From positions 1-8,648 of the forward strand of contig JAEZCB010000124.1 in NCBI GenBank assembly GCA_023412755.1: DNA of 8,648 bases, in the 5' to 3' direction. Positions within the stretch are counted from its first letter, which is position 1; each line of letters starts with the position of its first letter. The position numbers were made by a program, and so were the translations under genes. The DNA comes from Bacteroidota bacterium. Its GTDB lineage: Bacteria > Bacteroidota > Bacteroidia > Flavobacteriales_F > PHOS-HE28. The notes beneath the pieces are model-generated. The model saw only the letters and a program-made list of their open reading frames with translations, made no database searches and was not told the DNA's origin. Shown here piece by piece: positions 5,731 to 8,648 of this stretch.

Positions 5731-6506
5731 GCAGGCCGGGTGTCCCGAAGGAACACCCACTCCTGCTCCGTGCTGTCCTCTTCGGAGAAGTAATAGCCAT
5801 CACCGGTGTATTCCTTCAGGCGCTTCGGTTCCAGGATGCGTTCCTGAATGATGTGCCTGGTCATGGCCCCTCGCTGGTTCTTGAAATACACGGTAAGCAT
5901 CCTATAGTGCCCTGCGTGCTTATCCTTGAACACGGGTGTGATGACTTCTGCACCAAGCGCTTTGGCATCCACGGCTTTGAAGTATTCCTCGCTCGCCAGG
6001 TTGATGATCACATTACTGCCGCTCTTCTTCAGCACTTTCCGTAGCTCTTCTGTCACCTTGTCCTTCCACCAGGCATAGAGATCCTTTTTCCCTCTTTGAA
6101 TGGAGACCTTTGTTCCCATTTCCAAACGGTAAGGCCGCACCATGTCCAACGGCCGTAGAACGCCGTAAAGGCCGGACAATATGCGCAGATGGTGCTGTGC
6201 GAACCGCAGATCGTCCGGAGTGAGGGAGCGCACCTTCAGACCACGATAGGCCTCACCATTGAACATAAAGGCGGCCGGGAGTGACGCATCCTTCGCGCGG
6301 GAAGCATCCCACTGCTGATAGCGTTCATGGTTGAGCTGTGCGAGCTTCGCATTGATGTCCATGAGCGAAGCCAGCTTGCGGGCACTCATGGTCTTCATCT
6401 TCTGTGCCACAGGTACCGCATGCTCGATCAATGCGGGAGTGGTGGTGCCTTGGATCTTCACCGGTTCCGTGGAAAGATCCTTTGCGGGCGACAACAATAC
6501 GAGCAT
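5727..6506 (-). CDS. yaaA: Peroxide stress protein YaaA (UPF0246/DUF328)
   Basis: A 259-residue protein with the full set of YaaA family blocks: LLSPAKDL near the start (4-11), FNGEAYRGL (82-90), SGLYGVLRPLD (111-121), YRLEMGTK (126-133), NLASEEYF (169-176) and the HYRMLTVYFKNQRGAMTRHII block (200-220). E. coli YaaA has almost the same length. In E. coli the gene belongs to the OxyR regulon, and its product limits free intracellular iron and so Fenton damage during peroxide stress; structural work on the family points to a DNA-binding fold. That role is known for E. coli and inferred here. No OxyR-type site is visible in the 50-nt upstream gap, which follows the stop of the T9SS cargo gene. 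The ATG at 6506 is the only sensible start because it gives the conserved MLVLLSPAKD N-terminus. It overlaps the convergent barrel gene by 4 nt. Confidence 0.95.
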   Translation of the reverse strand: MLVLLSPAKDLSTEPVKIQGTTTPALIEHAVPVAQKMKTMSARKLASLMDINAKLAQLNHERYQQWDASRAKDASLPAAFMFNGEAYRGLKVRSLTPDDLRFAQHHLRILSGLYGVLRPLDMVRPYRLEMGTKVSIQRGKKDLYAWWKDKVTEELRKVLKKSGSNVIINLASEEYFKAVDAKALGAEVITPVFKDKHAGHYRMLTVYFKNQRGAMTRHIIQERILEPKRLKEYTGDGYYFSEEDSTEQEWVFLRDTRPA

Positions 6507-6556
6507 GAGGCGAAGCTACTCCCGTACAACGATCGGCTGGCAGTGTATTAGCATGA

Positions 6557-8557
6557 TCATCTGATCAGCTGTAATGGCCGAGTGGCCACCCATGCATCCG
6601 TACGCACACGAATGAGGTATTGGCCATTTCCCAGACCATCAAGGCCGAGTCTTCGTGTTCCACCGGAAACAGAAGCATGCTCAAGCATGGTGCGGCCGCT
6701 GAGATCCATGACCTGCACCGTGTACCGTTGCATTTCATTAATTTCCATACGCAGGTAGACCTCTGCGGTAGCCGGATTCGGATACAGGGTGAACCGATCC
6801 TCGTCCGCGACCTCATCGATCCCTACGAAACCACAGGTAACGTACCAATCCATATCCACCACGGCCTCGCCGCTCGCACAGCTGCCACCTGCGTCCGAGT
6901 GGATGCGCATGGTGAGCGTATTTCCCAACCCGGATGAATTGACAGAAAGCCCCGTGAGGTCTCCGCCGTTGTTGCCGGTGAACAGCATGTTCTCCTGCAA
7001 CGGTTCAAGACCATTGTATATGGTGATCTTATCACCAGTGAACATATGGCCGTAGTTGAATGTGATCACGATGGGCAGCCCGGTAACGGAACTGTACATG
7101 AACCAACTATCCTCGTTGTTGCCATAGCACAACTGGTAACTATCTATACCGCAGCTGTTGATCACACAGCTGTCCACCGGGAACATCAACTCTCCACTCT
7201 CGTAGGTGCAAACCGTTTCATTGAGGTCCACGACCTGGAAGTTCACGGTGGAATCCAACGGGAACATCATGTCTATGGGATAGCTTCCCACGGAATCCGC
7301 ATTCAGTGTGATCCCATAGCCGCTGATCTGGAAACCGCTTGGACCATTGAGAGAAGTGATGTTGACCAATGCACCGAACTGCAGGTGCTGGCAATCGGGA
7401 ACGATCTCGAATTCAACGCCAGGGGCCTGACATCCTACGCACATCACGCGCCATTCCATGGGATCATAGGTGGTGCTTCCGGAGCACTGCACAGAGCCAT
7501 CGGAGGTGAGATGCATGAACAAATTACCACTGGTGCTGGTGACATCCACGGCGTAATATCCACCCGATGCGCCACCGAGTGCGCTACCGGTGGGGCCCAG
7601 GTGCATGGTGTTGGTATTGGTATGCTCGAATAGCAGCGGTGCATTGGCATCCACCCCATCATATATACGCAGATCGTCGAAGCTGGAACTTTCCATCGTT
7701 CCCCGATCGAACACCAGCCGCACCTGACCTCCGGCCGGAACCTGGTATGCCCAAGCCATGTCATCACTTGGAGTATAGCAGTACGTCTGTTCCAGTGGCG
7801 CCGTGCCACAGACAAAGGTGGGACACAGGGGATCGATGAGGATGCCGGATGCCACATCACAGAGGTAGTTCTCCTGGTGGGCCACCGTGATGATCACTTC
7901 CTGCCCGGAGGTGAATGGCCCCATGACGAATGCTCCTGGTGCGTTCGCCACGGTCTCATCGTCATTCAAGGTATTGCCAATGGTGACCGCACTGGCAGAA
8001 CCCAGTGTTGCCACTGTCACCTCAACGGAATATTGGAAATTCTCGCAATCGGGCACCACCTGATACGAGACCTCGGGTTGTGTGCAATCGATGCACATCA
8101 CCCTCCACTCCCATTGATCATAAGCGCTTCCTCCGGCACAGGACACGGAACCATCGGTATCGATCGCCATGAAGAGTGAGCCGGTCGCGGACGTCACTTC
8201 CACCGCATAATACGGGGAGGTGGTGCTAAGGATGGCACTTCCAGGAGGGCCCAGATTGGATGCGGTGGTATTGGTATGATCGAAAAGGATCACGCCGGAA
8301 GCATCGGTACCATCGTAGATCGTGAGTTGATCCCAATTGGAACTTTCAATGGTGCCCCGATCGAAGATCAGCCGCAGGGTACCGGTGCCCGATACCGTGT
8401 AGGACCATGTTTGCAGATCGCTGTTGGAATAGCAATAGAACTCCTCCAATGGCGGTGCACCGCATTCTATTACAGTGGTACCACCGCCTTGCGCGAAAGC
8501 GGACGATACGCCAACAGAAAGCATCGATGCCAGTATAAGGTGCGGACGTTGCAGCAT
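6557..8557 (-). CDS. Secreted multi-CUB-like protein with T9SS sorting domain
   Basis: A 666-residue predicted cell-surface or secreted protein. Residues 1-22 are a signal peptide (cleavage AFA|QGG). Three CUB-like modules follow: 32-158, 250-376 and 468-576. Each has a first Cys in a CG motif, a second Cys about 8-10 residues on, an IYDG or IYNG turn, a late Cys in a DGS or GGSC context and a final WxVxC. CUB1 and CUB2 end in CxxC; CUB3 has only one Cys there. Two linker domains (159-249 and 377-467), probably Ig-like, separate them. The end (588-666) is a type A T9SS C-terminal domain: FTLYPNPA, VQVMDLSGRTM, LGNGQYLIRV and a basic tail. PorU-type sortase would remove it on secretion. CUB folds usually bind proteins or carbohydrates; no catalytic domain is seen, so adhesion or matrix binding is the best guess. 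The stop is TGA, 50 nt before the YaaA start, and no terminator is seen between them. Confidence 0.92.
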   Translation of the reverse strand: MLQRPHLILASMLSVGVSSAFAQGGGTTVIECGAPPLEEFYCYSNSDLQTWSYTVSGTGTLRLIFDRGTIESSNWDQLTIYDGTDASGVILFDHTNTTASNLGPPGSAILSTTSPYYAVEVTSATGSLFMAIDTDGSVSCAGGSAYDQWEWRVMCIDCTQPEVSYQVVPDCENFQYSVEVTVATLGSASAVTIGNTLNDDETVANAPGAFVMGPFTSGQEVIITVAHQENYLCDVASGILIDPLCPTFVCGTAPLEQTYCYTPSDDMAWAYQVPAGGQVRLVFDRGTMESSSFDDLRIYDGVDANAPLLFEHTNTNTMHLGPTGSALGGASGGYYAVDVTSTSGNLFMHLTSDGSVQCSGSTTYDPMEWRVMCVGCQAPGVEFEIVPDCQHLQFGALVNITSLNGPSGFQISGYGITLNADSVGSYPIDMMFPLDSTVNFQVVDLNETVCTYESGELMFPVDSCVINSCGIDSYQLCYGNNEDSWFMYSSVTGLPIVITFNYGHMFTGDKITIYNGLEPLQENMLFTGNNGGDLTGLSVNSSGLGNTLTMRIHSDAGGSCASGEAVVDMDWYVTCGFVGIDEVADEDRFTLYPNPATAEVYLRMEINEMQRYTVQVMDLSGRTMLEHASVSGGTRRLGLDGLGNGQYLIRVRTDAWVATRPLQLIR
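7157..7810 (-). repeat. CUB plus linker repeat unit 2 of the T9SS cargo gene
   Basis: Codons 250-467, the second copy of the 218-codon unit. Cysteines at 250, 260, 358, 373 and 376 match those at 32, 42, 140, 155 and 158 of unit 1. A third, diverged and shorter CUB copy follows at codons 468-576 without its linker, replaced by the T9SS domain. Confidence 0.75.
7811..8464 (-). repeat. CUB plus linker repeat unit 1 of the T9SS cargo gene
   Basis: Codons 32-249. The unit is 218 codons and aligns without gaps in its CUB part to unit 2 (codons 250-467). By hand count about 70 of 127 CUB residues are identical, including FDRGT, YYAV, DGSV and EWRVMC. The linker part is much less alike. Confidence 0.75.
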
Positions 8558-8577
8558 TGGAAAGGTAGGCTATGAGG

Positions 8578-8592
8578 TGGCTAAGCTAGCCA
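8578..8592 (-). promoter_or_regulatory. Palindrome and possible -7 element before the T9SS cargo gene
   Basis: TGGCTA-AGC-TAGCCA is a perfect hyphenated palindrome with 6-nt arms. On the minus strand its centre includes TAGCTTAG (8588-8581), which differs from TAnnTTTG at one position. A start near 8575 would leave a leader of about 18 nt before the ATG at 8557. The -33 region reads TTT rather than TTG at a spacing of 18. This is a weak promoter call; the overlap with a palindrome would suit a repressor site. Confidence 0.3.
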
Positions 8593-8648
8593 GAAGGAAG
8601 GTATGGAAAGCGGAAGCCCGGCGCATGGGCGGGCGTTGGCGGGGGTGA
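8593..8648. other. Right-end non-coding stretch
   Basis: No gene is visible in these 56 nt. On the minus strand a GCCCG / CGGGC stem with a 9-nt loop is followed by TTCCGCTTT, which could be a poor intrinsic terminator for a minus-strand gene beyond the window. The tail is not a clean T-run, so I do not call a terminator. Confidence 0.3.

Noticed and set aside
6511..6518. TAGCTTCG on the minus strand as a promoter for yaaA
   Set aside because: It is one base off the TAnnTTTG consensus, but a start would fall on the ATG itself and no TTG lies at the right distance.
7046..7633. A 195-codon plus-strand frame inside the T9SS cargo gene
   Set aside because: It is antisense to a repeat-bearing coding region with clear domain structure, and the frame repeats only because the gene itself does.
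1..8648. Search for a defence island, mobile element, CRISPR or toxin-antitoxin system
   Set aside because: No transposase, integrase, nuclease cassette, direct-repeat array or small paired genes were found; the genes are envelope and housekeeping types.

Overview
The window looks like chromosomal sequence from a member of the Bacteroidota, probably a moderately GC-rich, Flavobacteriales-like lineage. This rests on four things: a T9SS type A C-terminal sorting domain, two exact TAnnTTTG promoter -7 elements of the Bacteroidota type, lipoprotein and 'A|Q' signal peptides, and the lack of a convincing Shine-Dalgarno sequence at any start. The order-level placement is inference. There is no mobile element, phage, CRISPR array or toxin-antitoxin locus.

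Layout. Positions 1-35 (minus strand) are the 5' part of a tRNA-Leu, cut by the window edge just inside the anticodon, with its promoter at 62-69. Next come a YkuK-type RNase H-like protein (113-598, minus) and an apparently non-coding gap holding a good intrinsic terminator (811-845, minus). This terminator closes a co-directional minus-strand block, read in transcription order: a membrane-anchored alpha/beta hydrolase (5077-4229), a small uncharacterised lipoprotein (4165-3479), a SpoT/MESH1-like HD-domain protein (3468-2962) and a lipoprotein dipeptidyl peptidase III of family M49 (2890-866). On the plus strand, an outer-membrane beta-barrel protein (to 5730) runs convergently into a YaaA/UPF0246 gene (6506-5727), and the two overlap by 4 nt. 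The right end is a 666-residue secreted protein (8557-6557, minus) with three CUB-like modules and a T9SS sorting tail.

How the genes relate. Most products are envelope or secreted proteins: two lipoproteins, an anchored hydrolase, an OM barrel and a T9SS cargo. The rest are stress or nucleotide-metabolism housekeeping proteins (YaaA, the HD hydrolase-like protein, YkuK). No shared pathway is evident beyond the possible operon.

The most notable anomaly is at the 5' end of the barrel gene. The annotated frame lacks a complete signal peptide, but a single added T in a T5 run at 5141-5145 joins an upstream ATG (5117) to the frame and creates a textbook signal peptide. This is either a sequencing or assembly indel or a real frameshift. 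I do not see an undescribed multi-gene system here.
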